DNA from: Gemmatimonadaceae bacterium
GTDB lineage: Bacteria > Gemmatimonadota > Gemmatimonadetes > Gemmatimonadales > Gemmatimonadaceae
Length of the DNA: 12,117 bases
Reading direction: 5' to 3'
Assembly: GCA_013361745.1 (NCBI GenBank)
Contig: JABFXM010000089.1
Span: 1-12,117 of the forward strand
The notes beneath the pieces are model-generated. The model ran no database searches and was not told where the DNA came from. It saw only the letters and a list, made by a program, of their open reading frames with translations. Positions 1 to 7,180 of the stretch are shown here, piece by piece (position 1 is the first letter of the stretch; each line of letters begins with the position of its first letter). The position numbers were made by a program, and so were the translations under genes.

Positions 1-643
1 CGCGAACGGTGAGCAGCGGATCGTCCGCGATCGCCGTCCCGATGCCGACGGCGATCGCGTCGCACCCCGCGCGCAACCGGTGGACCTCGCGCCGCGCCGC
101 GCGTCCGGAGAGCCAGCCGCGCGAGCGTGCGGCGTCCGCGATGGCGCCGTCGAGGGAGACGGCGAGCTTGAGGATCACCCAGGGCCGATCGGAGGCGAAG
201 CGGTGGAAGAAGGCGGCGTTCAGCTCGCGCGCCGCGTCCTCCTCGACCCCGACCACGACCTCGACCCCCGCGCGTTCGAGAAGCTCGATGCCGCCGGCCG
301 CCTCCGGATTCGGATCGCGCGCGGCGATGACGACGCGACGCAGCCCCGCCGCGGCGACCATCGGGGCGCACGGCGGCTGACGCCCCGTATGGTTGCAGGG
401 CTCGAGGGTGAGATAGAGCGTCGCGCCGCGCGCGCGCGCTCCCGCGGCGGTGAGCGCGATGCGCTCGGCGTGCTCTTCGCCGGCGCGGGCGTGGTATCCC
501 TCGCCGACGACCTCGCCGTCGCGAACGACGACGGCGCCGACCATCGGGTTCGGCGCCGTCTGCCCCCAGCCTCGCCGCGCCAGCGCGAGGGCGCGGCGCA
601 TCCAGCGCACATCGGCCTCCCGCGTCGGCGCGCCGTCCGTCAC
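1..643 (-). CDS. ribD: Bifunctional riboflavin biosynthesis deaminase/reductase RibD, 3' end outside window
   Basis: RibD deaminates the pyrimidine made from GTP by RibA and then reduces its ribosyl side chain with NADPH, in the cytoplasm. About 214 codons are visible. The deaminase domain (residues ~10-145) shows the T-A-P-N-P-M-V-G strand (29-36), the zinc and catalytic H58-A-E60, and the second zinc segment TLEPCNHTGRQPPC (79-92) with Cys83 and Cys92. The reductase domain begins at about 155 with LKLAVSLDGAIA and continues to IADDPLLTVR, where the window ends. I chose the GTG at 643-641 because it leaves the usual ~14 residues before WMRRALALARRG. It also overlaps the TGA of the upstream gene as GTGA, which suggests translational coupling. 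The nearest Shine-Dalgarno-like run (GGAACGGGG) is weak, in keeping with coupling. The family call is secure; the start is likely. Confidence 0.95.
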   Translation of the reverse strand, partial: MTDGAPTREADVRWMRRALALARRGWGQTAPNPMVGAVVVRDGEVVGEGYHARAGEEHAERIALTAAGARARGATLYLTLEPCNHTGRQPPCAPMVAAAGLRRVVIAARDPNPEAAGGIELLERAGVEVVVGVEEDAARELNAAFFHRFASDRPWVILKLAVSLDGAIADAARSRGWLSGRAARREVHRLRAGCDAIAVGIGTAIADDPLLTVR

Positions 644-1671
644 CGCCCCGTTCCGACGCGGATGCCTAACGCGCCCTCCCAGCTCGCGTCGCCGGCGGAC
701 CCGCCGACGAACTCGTTGAAGGTCGGGATCGCGATCGCGCCGACGCGGCCGACCTCGAAGGTCAGCGTCGCCCAGCGCATGTCGACGCTCGCGTCGGCGA
801 AGAGCTGGGACCGCGTCACCTTCTGCGCGAAGCCGTCGAAGGGACGCCCGCTGCACGACTGCGGTCCGTAGGTGCAGCGCGGCGGCTGGATCGCGACGTA
901 CAGGTTCATCTCGCTCGAGGCGCGGTCCTGCCCGCCGCCCGCGTCGAGCTGCAGCGGTCCGAACGAGCTGCTCGCGACGAGCCGCCACGCGGTCGTGCGC
1001 GCGCGCAGTCCCTCGACCTCGACGCGGTCGCTGTTCGCGGCGAACGCCGCCGCGGCGTGGACCACGGGGAGGTCGCGCCGGATCCACGTCGCGCTCAGCG
1101 CCGGCCACGGTCCGGGGGCGTCGAAGATCCCGAGCCGCGCGCCGTAGCCGAGCTTCAGCGGGCCGTTGGGCACGCGCACCGTCACCCCGCCGCGCGCGAC
1201 GTTAGGCAGGTACGCGACGTTGACGAGCGCGTCGAGCCCGCCGACGGAGAAGCCGGCGAATGGGAGCGACGGCAGCACGCCGACCGCTCCATCGACCATC
1301 GGCAATGGCAGCGGGATCTCCTGGAGCGGGAAGCGCGTCCGCTTCGCGGCGCCGGTGTCCGCCGGAAACTGCGAGAGATCGGGAACGCTTCCGTCGATGA
1401 CGTGAAATCGGAGTCCGACGGTCCACCGCCCGAGTCCGAGCGGCGTCCCCTGGCCGAGCGTCGCATTGCCGCCGGCGACGACCGCGCCGAGCTGCGGGGC
1501 GAGCTGGCGATAGAGATCGGTGGCCTTCTGGCAGACGTCCTGGAAAGTGCTGCTCCCCCCGGCACATTGGGGATCGAGCGCGCCCGTGCCGTTCTGCGCA
1601 CGAAGCGGCGCCGCCCATGCGCCGACGAGCAGCCCGGCGATGGCGACGCCGCTACGAAACTTCAACCTCAT
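640..1671 (-). CDS. Exported outer-membrane beta-barrel-like protein B, tandem paralogue of the upstream gene
   Basis: This is a 343-residue protein of unknown function. Residues 1-25 form a signal peptide (basic MRLKFR, hydrophobic core, cleavage after PLRA). The mature N-terminus has two cysteines spaced C-x10-C, followed by APQLGAVVAGGNATLGQG. The rest alternates glycine and aromatic-rich strands (VGGLDALVNVAYLP, PLKLGYGARLGIF), as in outer-membrane barrels. These blocks align with the next gene upstream: C-x10-C, APQLGAV.AGGN.TLGQG, VGG.DALVNV.Y.P, GVTV, PNG, K.GYG.R.G, RRDLP/KRDLP, GGGQD. Hence the two are tandem duplicates. This copy ends in GIRVGTGR rather than an aromatic residue, so the usual C-terminal barrel-assembly signal is missing. 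It starts 6 bp after the upstream stop, with AGAGGA overlapping that stop. I infer an outer-membrane location but no ligand. Confidence 0.85.
   Translation of the reverse strand: MRLKFRSGVAIAGLLVGAWAAPLRAQNGTGALDPQCAGGSSTFQDVCQKATDLYRQLAPQLGAVVAGGNATLGQGTPLGLGRWTVGLRFHVIDGSVPDLSQFPADTGAAKRTRFPLQEIPLPLPMVDGAVGVLPSLPFAGFSVGGLDALVNVAYLPNVARGGVTVRVPNGPLKLGYGARLGIFDAPGPWPALSATWIRRDLPVVHAAAAFAANSDRVEVEGLRARTTAWRLVASSSFGPLQLDAGGGQDRASSEMNLYVAIQPPRCTYGPQSCSGRPFDGFAQKVTRSQLFADASVDMRWATLTFEVGRVGAIAIPTFNEFVGGSAGDASWEGALGIRVGTGR
664..671 (+). repeat. Octamer GCCTAACG, exact, inside outer-membrane protein B
   Basis: Exact copy. On the coding (minus) strand it reads gCG-TTA-GGC, giving Leu-Gly with the rare TTA codon, near the protein's C-terminus. 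Confidence 0.7.
1200..1207 (-). repeat. Octamer GCCTAACG, exact, inside outer-membrane protein B
   Basis: Exact copy in the opposite orientation. The coding strand reads CTG-CCT-AAC-GTC, giving Pro-Asn with the uncommon CCT codon. Confidence 0.7.
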
Positions 1672-1677
1672 GATCCT

Positions 1678-2655
1678 CTAGAATCCGATGCGCAGCCCGA
1701 GCGAGCCGTAGAGACGCGACGCGTCGGCGGGCTTGCCCGAGAAGGTATTGTACGTCGCGACCTTGCCGCCGGAGGTCGTCCCGATCTCGGCGACGAGCTT
1801 CGCGAGCATCATGTTCATGTAGACGTCGGCGAAGTAGTTCGTGCGCGTGAGCGACTGCGACACGTTGGCCGTCGCCGGCACGTACGGGGGCGCGACGCCG
1901 CTGATGGAAGCCGAGGACTCGTACTTGTCCTGCCCGCCGCCGAGCGCCAGCCCGTACAGGAGGAACGACTTGCTCGCCGTCACCCGCCAGCTCGTCGTCT
2001 TCGCGTCGAGGGCGTTGACGTCGATCGAGTTCTGCCCCGCGGTCGCGTGGATGTCCACCGTCGGCAGGTCACGCTTGACGTAGCTCACGCCGATTCCCGG
2101 GGTGAGGAGTCCCTCCTGGAGCACGCCGACGCGCACGCCGTAGCCGAACTTCGTCGAACCGTTAGGCGTCTTCACCGTCACGCCACCACCGTTGTACTCG
2201 GGGATGTACGAGACGTTGACGAGCGCGTCGATCCCGCCGACGCGCGTCACGCCGAGGCTCAGCCCGGGAAAGACACCGATCGACGCGTCGACCACCGGCA
2301 TCGCGAGGACCTGGTTCTTCGTCGGGACGGTCTGCGCCGAGGTGTTCGAGAGCGGATTCGGGCTGTAGAACGGGGTGTAGCTCCTGAGCTGCGGCAGCGA
2401 CCCGGCGAGCGCGTTCGCGCGAAGCGAGATCGCGAAGCGCGGGAACCCGCCCATCGTGCCGCCCTGGCCCAGCGTCGTGTTGCCGCCGGCGATCACCGCG
2501 CCGAGCTGCGGCGCCATGTAGTTGAAGAGGTCGACGCCCATGTTGCAGGCGTTCTGCTGCGGGGCGACGCTGCTGTTGCACTGGCTGGCCTGCCCCTCCA
2601 CCGTCACTGCGCTCGCCACCAGCGCGCCCATCACGACAACGAGATTGCACTTCAT
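1678..2655 (-). CDS. Exported outer-membrane beta-barrel-like protein A
   Basis: This is a 325-residue protein of unknown function. Residues 1-21 or so are a signal peptide. The mature protein opens with a C-x10-C pair, possibly a disulfide, then MAPQLGAVIAGGNTTLGQG. It continues as glycine-rich amphipathic stretches (FGYGVRVGVL, LALGGGQDKY, YFADVYMNMML). It ends in GLRIGF; the terminal phenylalanine is the typical beta-barrel insertion signal. It is the likely parent-type copy of the paralogue immediately downstream (6-bp gap). It lies 15 bp after purM, with GGAG (2667-2664 on the minus strand) eight bases before the ATG. The position inside a purM-ribD run does not suggest an obvious substrate. 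A FadL-like or other small-molecule channel is possible, but I recognise no named family. Confidence 0.87.
   Translation of the reverse strand: MKCNLVVVMGALVASAVTVEGQASQCNSSVAPQQNACNMGVDLFNYMAPQLGAVIAGGNTTLGQGGTMGGFPRFAISLRANALAGSLPQLRSYTPFYSPNPLSNTSAQTVPTKNQVLAMPVVDASIGVFPGLSLGVTRVGGIDALVNVSYIPEYNGGGVTVKTPNGSTKFGYGVRVGVLQEGLLTPGIGVSYVKRDLPTVDIHATAGQNSIDVNALDAKTTSWRVTASKSFLLYGLALGGGQDKYESSASISGVAPPYVPATANVSQSLTRTNYFADVYMNMMLAKLVAEIGTTSGGKVATYNTFSGKPADASRLYGSLGLRIGF
2160..2167 (-). repeat. Octamer GCCTAACG, exact, inside outer-membrane protein A
   Basis: Exact copy. The coding strand reads ACG-CCT-AAC-GGT, giving Pro-Asn within TPNGS. Confidence 0.7.
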
Positions 2656-2668
2656 TCGTCTTGCTCCG

Positions 2669-2676
2669 CGTTAGGT
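2669..2676 (-). repeat. Octamer variant ACCTAACG across the purM stop
   Basis: One-mismatch copy. Its TAA is the purM stop codon, and it abuts the ribosome-binding site of the next gene. Confidence 0.5.
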
Positions 2677-3702
2677 GAGAACCACTCGCCCGGCGCCGTC
2701 CGTGATGTGTCCCATGAGCCAGGCCGGTACCCCGGCCGCCGCCGCCGCCGCGATCACGCGGTCGGCTGACGATTCGTCGGTGATGACCACCATACCGACG
2801 CCCATGTTGAAGGCCCGAAACATCTCGGATCGCTCGACGCCACCGGCGCGCTCCAGCTCCTGAAAGACACTCGGGACCGTCCATGTCCCCGTGTCAACGA
2901 GCGCGTCCATCGTACCCGGCAACGCCCGGTTCAGGTTCCCCGGCAGTCCGCCACCTGTGATGTGCGCCATCGCGTGGATGTGATCCAGCACCGGACGCAG
3001 CGCCGCGAGGTACGAGCGGTGTACCGCGAGCAAGACATCGGCCACGGATCGCTCGGTTCCCGGGAAGCGATCGCGCGCGCCGATTTTCATGCGCTCGCTC
3101 ACGATCCGCCGCGCGAGCGAGTAGCCGTTGGTGTGCAGCCCCGAGCTCTCGAGGCCGACGAGCACGTCGCCGACGCGGACGCGCTCGCTGCCTAACACTC
3201 GCTGCTCCTCGACGAGCCCGACGATGAAGCCCGCGAGATCGTAATCGGGCGGCGTGTACACGCCCGGCATCTCGGCAGTCTCGCCGCCGATCAGCGCGCA
3301 GCCGTTCTCGCGGCAGCCAGCCGCGACACCGGCGACGACGCCCTCGACGACGCGCGGCTCGAGCTTCCCGAAGGCGACGTAGTCGAGGAAGAAGAGCGGC
3401 GACGCGCCCTGCACGAGGATGTCGTTCGTGCAATGGTTGACGAGATCGTGGCCGATCGTGTCGTGGCGGTCCGCCTCGATCGCGACCTTGATCTTCGTCC
3501 CGACGCCGTCCGCGCTCGCGACGAGCAGCGGCGCCGTCGCGCTCTCCGGCACGCGGAACATCCCGCCGAAGCCGCCGAACGCGCCCCGCGCGCCAGCCGT
3601 GAAGGTGCTCTCGACGAGCTTGCGGATCCGCTCCTTCGCCTCGTCCGCGGCGTCGATGCTGACGCCGGCGTCGCCGTACGTCAGCCCCTCCTTGGCCGTC
3701 AC
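2671..3702 (-). CDS. purM: Phosphoribosylformylglycinamidine cyclo-ligase (AIR synthetase)
   Basis: PurM closes FGAM to 5-aminoimidazole ribonucleotide using ATP, the fifth step of purine synthesis, in the cytoplasm. At 343 residues it has the normal family length. Diagnostic segments are the N-terminal YGDAGVSIDAADEAKERI, the ATP and metal loop SADGVGTK (63-70), NHCTNDILVQGA (89-100), LIGGETAEMPG (137-147) and SSGLHTNGYSLAR (186-198), then HITGGGLPGNLNR and FNMGVGMV. The start is GTG (3702-3700), overlapping the TGA of the upstream kinase as GTGA, with GGAG at 3711-3708 five bases before it. The stop TAA lies within an ACCTAACG copy of the window's octamer. One leucine is encoded by TTA, inside another octamer copy at 3190-3197. 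The identification is secure. Confidence 0.97.
   Translation of the reverse strand: MTAKEGLTYGDAGVSIDAADEAKERIRKLVESTFTAGARGAFGGFGGMFRVPESATAPLLVASADGVGTKIKVAIEADRHDTIGHDLVNHCTNDILVQGASPLFFLDYVAFGKLEPRVVEGVVAGVAAGCRENGCALIGGETAEMPGVYTPPDYDLAGFIVGLVEEQRVLGSERVRVGDVLVGLESSGLHTNGYSLARRIVSERMKIGARDRFPGTERSVADVLLAVHRSYLAALRPVLDHIHAMAHITGGGLPGNLNRALPGTMDALVDTGTWTVPSVFQELERAGGVERSEMFRAFNMGVGMVVITDESSADRVIAAAAAAGVPAWLMGHITDGAGRVVLT
3190..3197 (+). repeat. Octamer variant GCCTAACA inside purM
   Basis: One-mismatch copy. The coding strand reads GTG-TTA-GGC, with the only in-frame TTA codon I find in purM. Confidence 0.5.
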
Positions 3703-4610
3703 GCGATCTCCGCCTCGAAGGCGACGAGCTCCTGGAACTCGCCGAGGCGCCGCGCGATGTCGGCCTGTGTCACCTCGAGCAGCCGCTGGACGCTGAACTT
3801 CTCGACCGCGAAGCTGCCCAACGCCGCGCCGTAGATCATCGCGCGCCGCATGTTGCGCTCGCTCAGGTCGCCGGTGCGCGCGAGGTAGCCCATGAAGCCG
3901 CCGGCGAAGGAATCCCCCGCGCCGGTCGGGTCGAACACCGACTCGAGCGGGTACGCGGGCGCGAAGAAGATCGTGTCGCGCGTGAACATGAAGGCGCCGT
4001 GCTCGCCCTTCTTGATGATCACGTGGCGCGGACCCCTATCCAGGATCCAGCGAGCGGCCTGCACGAGGTTGAACTTCTCGGTGAGCTGGCGTGCCTCGCC
4101 GTCGTTCAGCGTGATGAGATCGACGTGCTTCAGCAGCTCGAGCAGGTCGGAGCGGCGGCTCTCGATCCAGAAATTCATCGTGTCGCAGGCGACGAGCTTC
4201 GGCCGGTTCACCTGGCGGAGCACGTCGAGCTGCAGCCGCGGATCGATGTTCGCGAGGAAGACGAAGGGCGCGCTCTTGAACTGCTCCGGGATCTTGGGGC
4301 TGAAGTGCGAGAACACGCCGAGGTGCGTCTCGATCGTCTCGGCGCTGTTCAGGTCGTGCCGGTAGCGGCCGCGCCACCGGAAGGACGATCCCTCCGCGCG
4401 CTCGAGTCCCGACAGATCGACGCCGCGCTTCGCGAGCGGTTGCAGCTGCTCGACGGGGTAGTCGCTCCCGACGACGCCGACGAGCTGCACCGGCGTGAGG
4501 AGGCTCGCGGCGGCGGAGAAGAAGGTCCCCGATCCGCCGAGGACGTTGTCCGCGCGGCCGAAGGGAGTCTCGACCGAGTCGAGCGCGACCGAACCGACGA
4601 CTAGGAGCAT
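3699..4610 (-). CDS. PfkB/ribokinase-family kinase, substrate unknown
   Basis: This 303-residue cytoplasmic kinase probably phosphorylates a sugar or nucleoside with ATP. It has the N-terminal VVGSVALDSVETPFG, the substrate-side double glycine VLGGSGTFFSAAAS (23-36), the NxxE motif NDGEARQL (169-176) that contacts Mg-phosphate, KKGEHGAF (200-207), and the C-terminal signature DPTGAGDSFAGGF (227-239), whose Asp233 is the catalytic base. NFWIESRR and the VETPFG start recall a subgroup often filed only as 'sugar kinase', sometimes near methylthioadenosine phosphorylase genes; that is memory, not a search. It overlaps purM by four bases, so it may serve purine or ribose metabolism, but this is inference. 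No Shine-Dalgarno sequence is visible: the bases before the ATG are pyrimidine-rich. It probably leads its transcript. Confidence 0.93.
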   Translation of the reverse strand: MLLVVGSVALDSVETPFGRADNVLGGSGTFFSAAASLLTPVQLVGVVGSDYPVEQLQPLAKRGVDLSGLERAEGSSFRWRGRYRHDLNSAETIETHLGVFSHFSPKIPEQFKSAPFVFLANIDPRLQLDVLRQVNRPKLVACDTMNFWIESRRSDLLELLKHVDLITLNDGEARQLTEKFNLVQAARWILDRGPRHVIIKKGEHGAFMFTRDTIFFAPAYPLESVFDPTGAGDSFAGGFMGYLARTGDLSERNMRRAMIYGAALGSFAVEKFSVQRLLEVTQADIARRLGEFQELVAFEAEIA

Positions 4611-4844
4611 CGTTTCAGAGGAAGTGGTTGGCAGGGCGTTCGTGGAGTCGCACGCGCGGAACGCTGTACGTGTGCGGCATCAACGGCGGGAACGACAATC
4701 TCACTGATTCGCACGGATTTTCACTGATACGACTTCAGGACTGAAAGGCGAGACGGCTCACGTCGAACGGCCGAGCTGCAGTATCCGTGCAGATCCGTGT
4801 ACATCCGTGTGATCGTCGTTCCCCAATCGATGCTGGAGTCGCGC
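4611..4844. other. Intergenic region between argS and pfkB
   Basis: This gap separates the two leftward gene runs. Most of it is the 136-bp inverted-repeat element. The 77 bp between that element and the pfkB start (4611-4687) should hold the pfkB promoter, but I see no convincing -35/-10 pair and no Shine-Dalgarno sequence. On the minus strand there is no T-tract after any hairpin, so a classical intrinsic terminator for argS is not evident. Confidence 0.6.
4688..4823. repeat. 136-bp imperfect inverted-repeat element with 10-bp-spaced CACGGAT units
   Basis: Two 43-base arms (4688-4730 and 4781-4823) are inverted copies, matching at 34 of 43 positions by hand alignment. The outer ends are perfect (GGGAACGAC at 4688-4696, its complement at 4815-4823). 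The right arm holds ATCCGTG at 4783, 4793 and 4803, exactly 10 bp apart. The left arm holds CACTGAT, CACGGAT and CACTGAT with the same 10-bp period (4702, 4712, 4722). The 50-bp centre contains a small inverted repeat, TTCAG-GA-CTGAA (4734-4745). It lies between the argS stop and the pfkB start. No transposase or T-tract is seen. It could be a dispersed intergenic repeat, a structured RNA or terminator, or a protein-binding array. No family assignment was possible. Confidence 0.75.
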
Positions 4845-6488
4845 TCACATCCGCTCCGGCGCCGTGATCCCGAGGATCGAGAGCCCGTTCCGCAGCACGA
4901 TCATCGACGCCCGCGCGAGGAGCAGGCGCGCGTTCATGATCTCCGCCGGCTCGTTCAGCACGTGCGCCTTGTGGTACCAGAGATGCATCCGGCGTGCGGT
5001 CTCGAGCAGATAGTTCGCGACACGGTGCGGCTCGAGCGCGTCCGCCGCGCCGGCGACGAGCGCCGGGAAGTCGAGCAGCGACTTCACCAGCTCCTGCTCC
5101 TCCGGCAGCGAGAGCTGCGCGAAGTCGACGCCGGCGCCGCTGATCGATGCAGGGTCGATCTCGCCGACGCGGAAGATCCCGCAGAGGCGCGCGTGCGCCA
5201 TCTGGATGTAGTACACGGGGTTCTCCTCGCTCTGCGAGCGCGCGAGGTCGACGTCGAAGACGAGCTGCGAGTCGCCCTTCCGCATCAGGAAGAAGTAGCG
5301 CACCGCGTCGCGCCCGACCTCGTCGATGAGGTCGCGCACCGTGACGTAGCTCCCCGCGCGCTTGGAGATCTTCATCTCCTCCCCGCCGCGCATCACCGTC
5401 ACCATCTGGTGCAGCACGTAGTCGGGATATCCCGCGGGAATCCCCATGCCTAACGCCTGCAGCCCCGCGCGCACGCGGGTCACCGTGCTGTGGTGGTCGG
5501 CGCCCTGGACGTTGATCGCGCGGTGGAAGCCGCGCTCCCACTTCGTCACGTGATAGGCGACGTCGGGAAGGAAGTACGTGTACGTCCCGTCACGCTTGCG
5601 CATGACGCGATCCTTGTCGTCGCCGAACGCCGTCGTGCGCAGCCAGAGCGCACCCTCGCTCTCGTACGTCGCGCCCTTCTCCTCCAGCATCGCGACCGTC
5701 TTCTCGACCATCCCGTTCTCGTAGAGCGAGCTCTCGAGATAGTAGGTGTCGAAGGCGACACCGAACGCCTGGAGGTCGAGGTCCTGCTCGCGACGCAGCG
5801 CCTTCACGGCGAAGCGGCGGATCGCCTCGAGGTCCTCCGCCTTCGGGTCCTCGCGATGCTCCTCGACGTAGCGCGCCGCGATCTCGCGGATGTACTCGCC
5901 GTGGTAGCCGCCCTCGGGGATGGGCGCGTCCATCCCCGCGAGCTGGCGCGCGCGTGCCTGCACGCTGAGCGCGAGGTTCGCGATCTGCACGCCGGCGTCG
6001 TTGTAGTAGAACTCGCGCGAGACCTTCCAGCCCGTCCACTCGAGCAGCGCGGCGATCGCGTCGCCCAGCGCCGCCTGGCGCCCATGGCCGACGTGAAGTG
6101 GGCCGGTCGGGTTCGCGGAGACGAACTCGACGTTCACCGCGCGGCCTTCGCCGGTGGCGCGGCGGCCGAATTGGTCGCCTTCCGCTACTATCGCGGGCAG
6201 CCCCGCGGCCAGCGTCCCGGCGTCGATGCGGAAGTTGATGAAGCCGGGCCCGGCGATCTCCGCGCCGGACACCCCCGCCTTGCCGAGGTCCATCGCGCCG
6301 ATGAGCGCGTTGGCGATGTCGCGCGGGGACTTCTTCAGCGGCCGCGCGAGCGTCATCGCGAGGTTGGTCGCCCACTCGCCGAACTGCGGATCGCGCGGGC
6401 GCTCGAGCACCGGCTCGACTCCTTCCGGCGCGCCGAGGGCGCGAGCGGCGCGCGCCAGCTCGCCGCGAATGCGCTCGGCGCTGCTCAT
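4845..6488 (-). CDS. argS: Arginyl-tRNA synthetase
   Basis: This class I synthetase charges tRNA-Arg with arginine in the cytoplasm. At 547 residues it is a normal length. It has the N-terminal Add1 domain ([13 protein letters not shown] at 33-45), the HIGH box as HVGH (132-135) within [14 protein letters not shown], and [12 protein letters not shown] (161-172). The KMSKS-equivalent is KISKR (373-377), followed by [15 protein letters not shown]. The C-terminal DALR anticodon-binding domain ends LGITAPERM. The ATG (6488-6486) overlaps the stop of the zinc-ribbon gene as ATGA, so the two are co-translated. A TTA codon at Leu346 lies in an octamer copy (5448-5455). No T-box leader is seen. The identification is secure. 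Confidence 0.98.
   Translation of the reverse strand: MSSAERIRGELARAARALGAPEGVEPVLERPRDPQFGEWATNLAMTLARPLKKSPRDIANALIGAMDLGKAGVSGAEIAGPGFINFRIDAGTLAAGLPAIVAEGDQFGRRATGEGRAVNVEFVSANPTGPLHVGHGRQAALGDAIAALLEWTGWKVSREFYYNDAGVQIANLALSVQARARQLAGMDAPIPEGGYHGEYIREIAARYVEEHREDPKAEDLEAIRRFAVKALRREQDLDLQAFGVAFDTYYLESSLYENGMVEKTVAMLEEKGATYESEGALWLRTTAFGDDKDRVMRKRDGTYTYFLPDVAYHVTKWERGFHRAINVQGADHHSTVTRVRAGLQALGMGIPAGYPDYVLHQMVTVMRGGEEMKISKRAGSYVTVRDLIDEVGRDAVRYFFLMRKGDSQLVFDVDLARSQSEENPVYYIQMAHARLCGIFRVGEIDPASISGAGVDFAQLSLPEEQELVKSLLDFPALVAGAADALEPHRVANYLLETARRMHLWYHKAHVLNEPAEIMNARLLLARASMIVLRNGLSILGITAPERM
5448..5455 (+). repeat. Octamer GCCTAACG, exact, inside argS
   Basis: Exact copy. The coding strand reads GCG-TTA-GGC at Ala345-Leu346-Gly347, with the only in-frame TTA codon I find in argS. 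Confidence 0.7.
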
Positions 6489-6838
6489 TCCGTGCTCGGC
6501 TTCGTCGAGGGCGCGGGGGCAGCCGGCTTGGCGTCTGCGCTTCCCGACTTCTCGCTCTTCGCGTCGCTCTTCGCCTCGCCTTTCGATTCGGTCGAGGCCG
6601 AGCCGCTCCCCTCGCTCTTCGCCGGCGGCCTCGTCGAGCCCTTGGCGTGCGCGTTCTTTCCGTAGTCGGTGAGGTAGAAGCCGGAGCCCTTGAACATGAG
6701 GCCGGCGCCGGCGGACATCTGGCGTACGGCCTCACGGCCGCACGTCGGGCACGCGACGACCGGCTCGGCGGCGGAGATCGTCCGGAAGAACTTCTCGAAC
6801 TCGTGCCCCTCGGGGCAACGATATTCGTAAGTGGGCAT
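6485..6838 (-). CDS. FmdB-family zinc-ribbon protein with charged low-complexity tail
   Basis: This is a 117-residue small protein of the FmdB putative-regulator family, whose biochemical role is not established. It begins MPTYEYRC, then the ribbon: Cys8, Gly11-His12 where most members have a second cysteine (CPEGHEFE), and Cys30-x2-Cys33 (ACPTCG). [11 protein letters not shown] (50-60) is typical of the family. From about residue 70 the tail is rich in Lys, Ser, Glu and Ala, and probably disordered. I chose the ATG at 6838-6836 because the family starts at MPTYEY; a longer frame to 6988 adds unrelated residues. No Shine-Dalgarno is visible (pyrimidine-rich leader), so leaderless or S1-dependent initiation is possible. 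It is first in its run and overlaps argS by four bases. Confidence 0.92.
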   Translation of the reverse strand: MPTYEYRCPEGHEFEKFFRTISAAEPVVACPTCGREAVRQMSAGAGLMFKGSGFYLTDYGKNAHAKGSTRPPAKSEGSGSASTESKGEAKSDAKSEKSGSADAKPAAPAPSTKPSTE

Positions 6839-6882
6839 TCGGGAGAGACTTGGGAGCTGCGTGAAGCGAACTATCAAGCTAA

Positions 6883-6910
6883 GCCCGCTGACGGGGCCGA
6901 ACAAGCGGGC
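6883..6910. repeat. Inverted repeat GCCCGCT/AGCGGGC in the fmdB leader
   Basis: GCCCGCT (6883-6889) and AGCGGGC (6904-6910) are perfect complements separated by 14 bases, 45-72 bases upstream of the fmdB start. It could form an RNA hairpin in the fmdB-argS leader or bind a dimeric regulator. It has no following T-tract, so it is unlikely to be a terminator. A chance occurrence in GC-rich DNA is possible. Confidence 0.4.
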
Positions 6911-7115
6911 GCTCCCTCCGTCCGCGACGCGCTTCCCCGTTGTCAGCGATGTATCAGCAGTCGATGCGTGGGGACTGGCGCGGCCCACTCCAACCGGTCA
7001 GATTGGGCCCCCGACCACACCATCAACTAACGCCACCCTGTCGCCGCGCCGACCCGCGCGCCGCGAGGGAGTTCGCCACGTCCGGCCGACGCCCCGACCC
7101 GATCCGATCGCGGAA

Positions 7116-7123
7116 CGTTAGGC
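7116..7123 (-). repeat. Octamer GCCTAACG, exact, upstream of susC
   Basis: Exact copy in non-coding DNA, 70 bp before the susC start. Confidence 0.7.
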
Positions 7124-7180
7124 CCGCCCCCCTTCACCACTGCCGCCACGCGCGGCTCCTTCTTCAACCCGAGGCGTTTC

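Noticed and set aside
1057..2769. A 570-codon plus-strand frame opposite the outer-membrane protein genes and purM end
   Set aside because: It crosses two real gene boundaries, has no recognisable motif, and its composition is that of a GC-rich shadow frame.
4701..4810. CRISPR-like array
   Set aside because: The 10-bp period with 7-base units and mirror-image arms is too short and has no spacers; it is an inverted-repeat element.
4735..5541. Reading frame running through the inverted-repeat element into argS DNA
   Set aside because: It is out of frame with argS and Arg-rich; the C-terminal part is only the repeat translated.
6485..6988. Longer start for the zinc-ribbon protein at 6988
   Set aside because: It would add about 50 residues unlike the family. 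MPTYEY at 6838 is the family's normal start.
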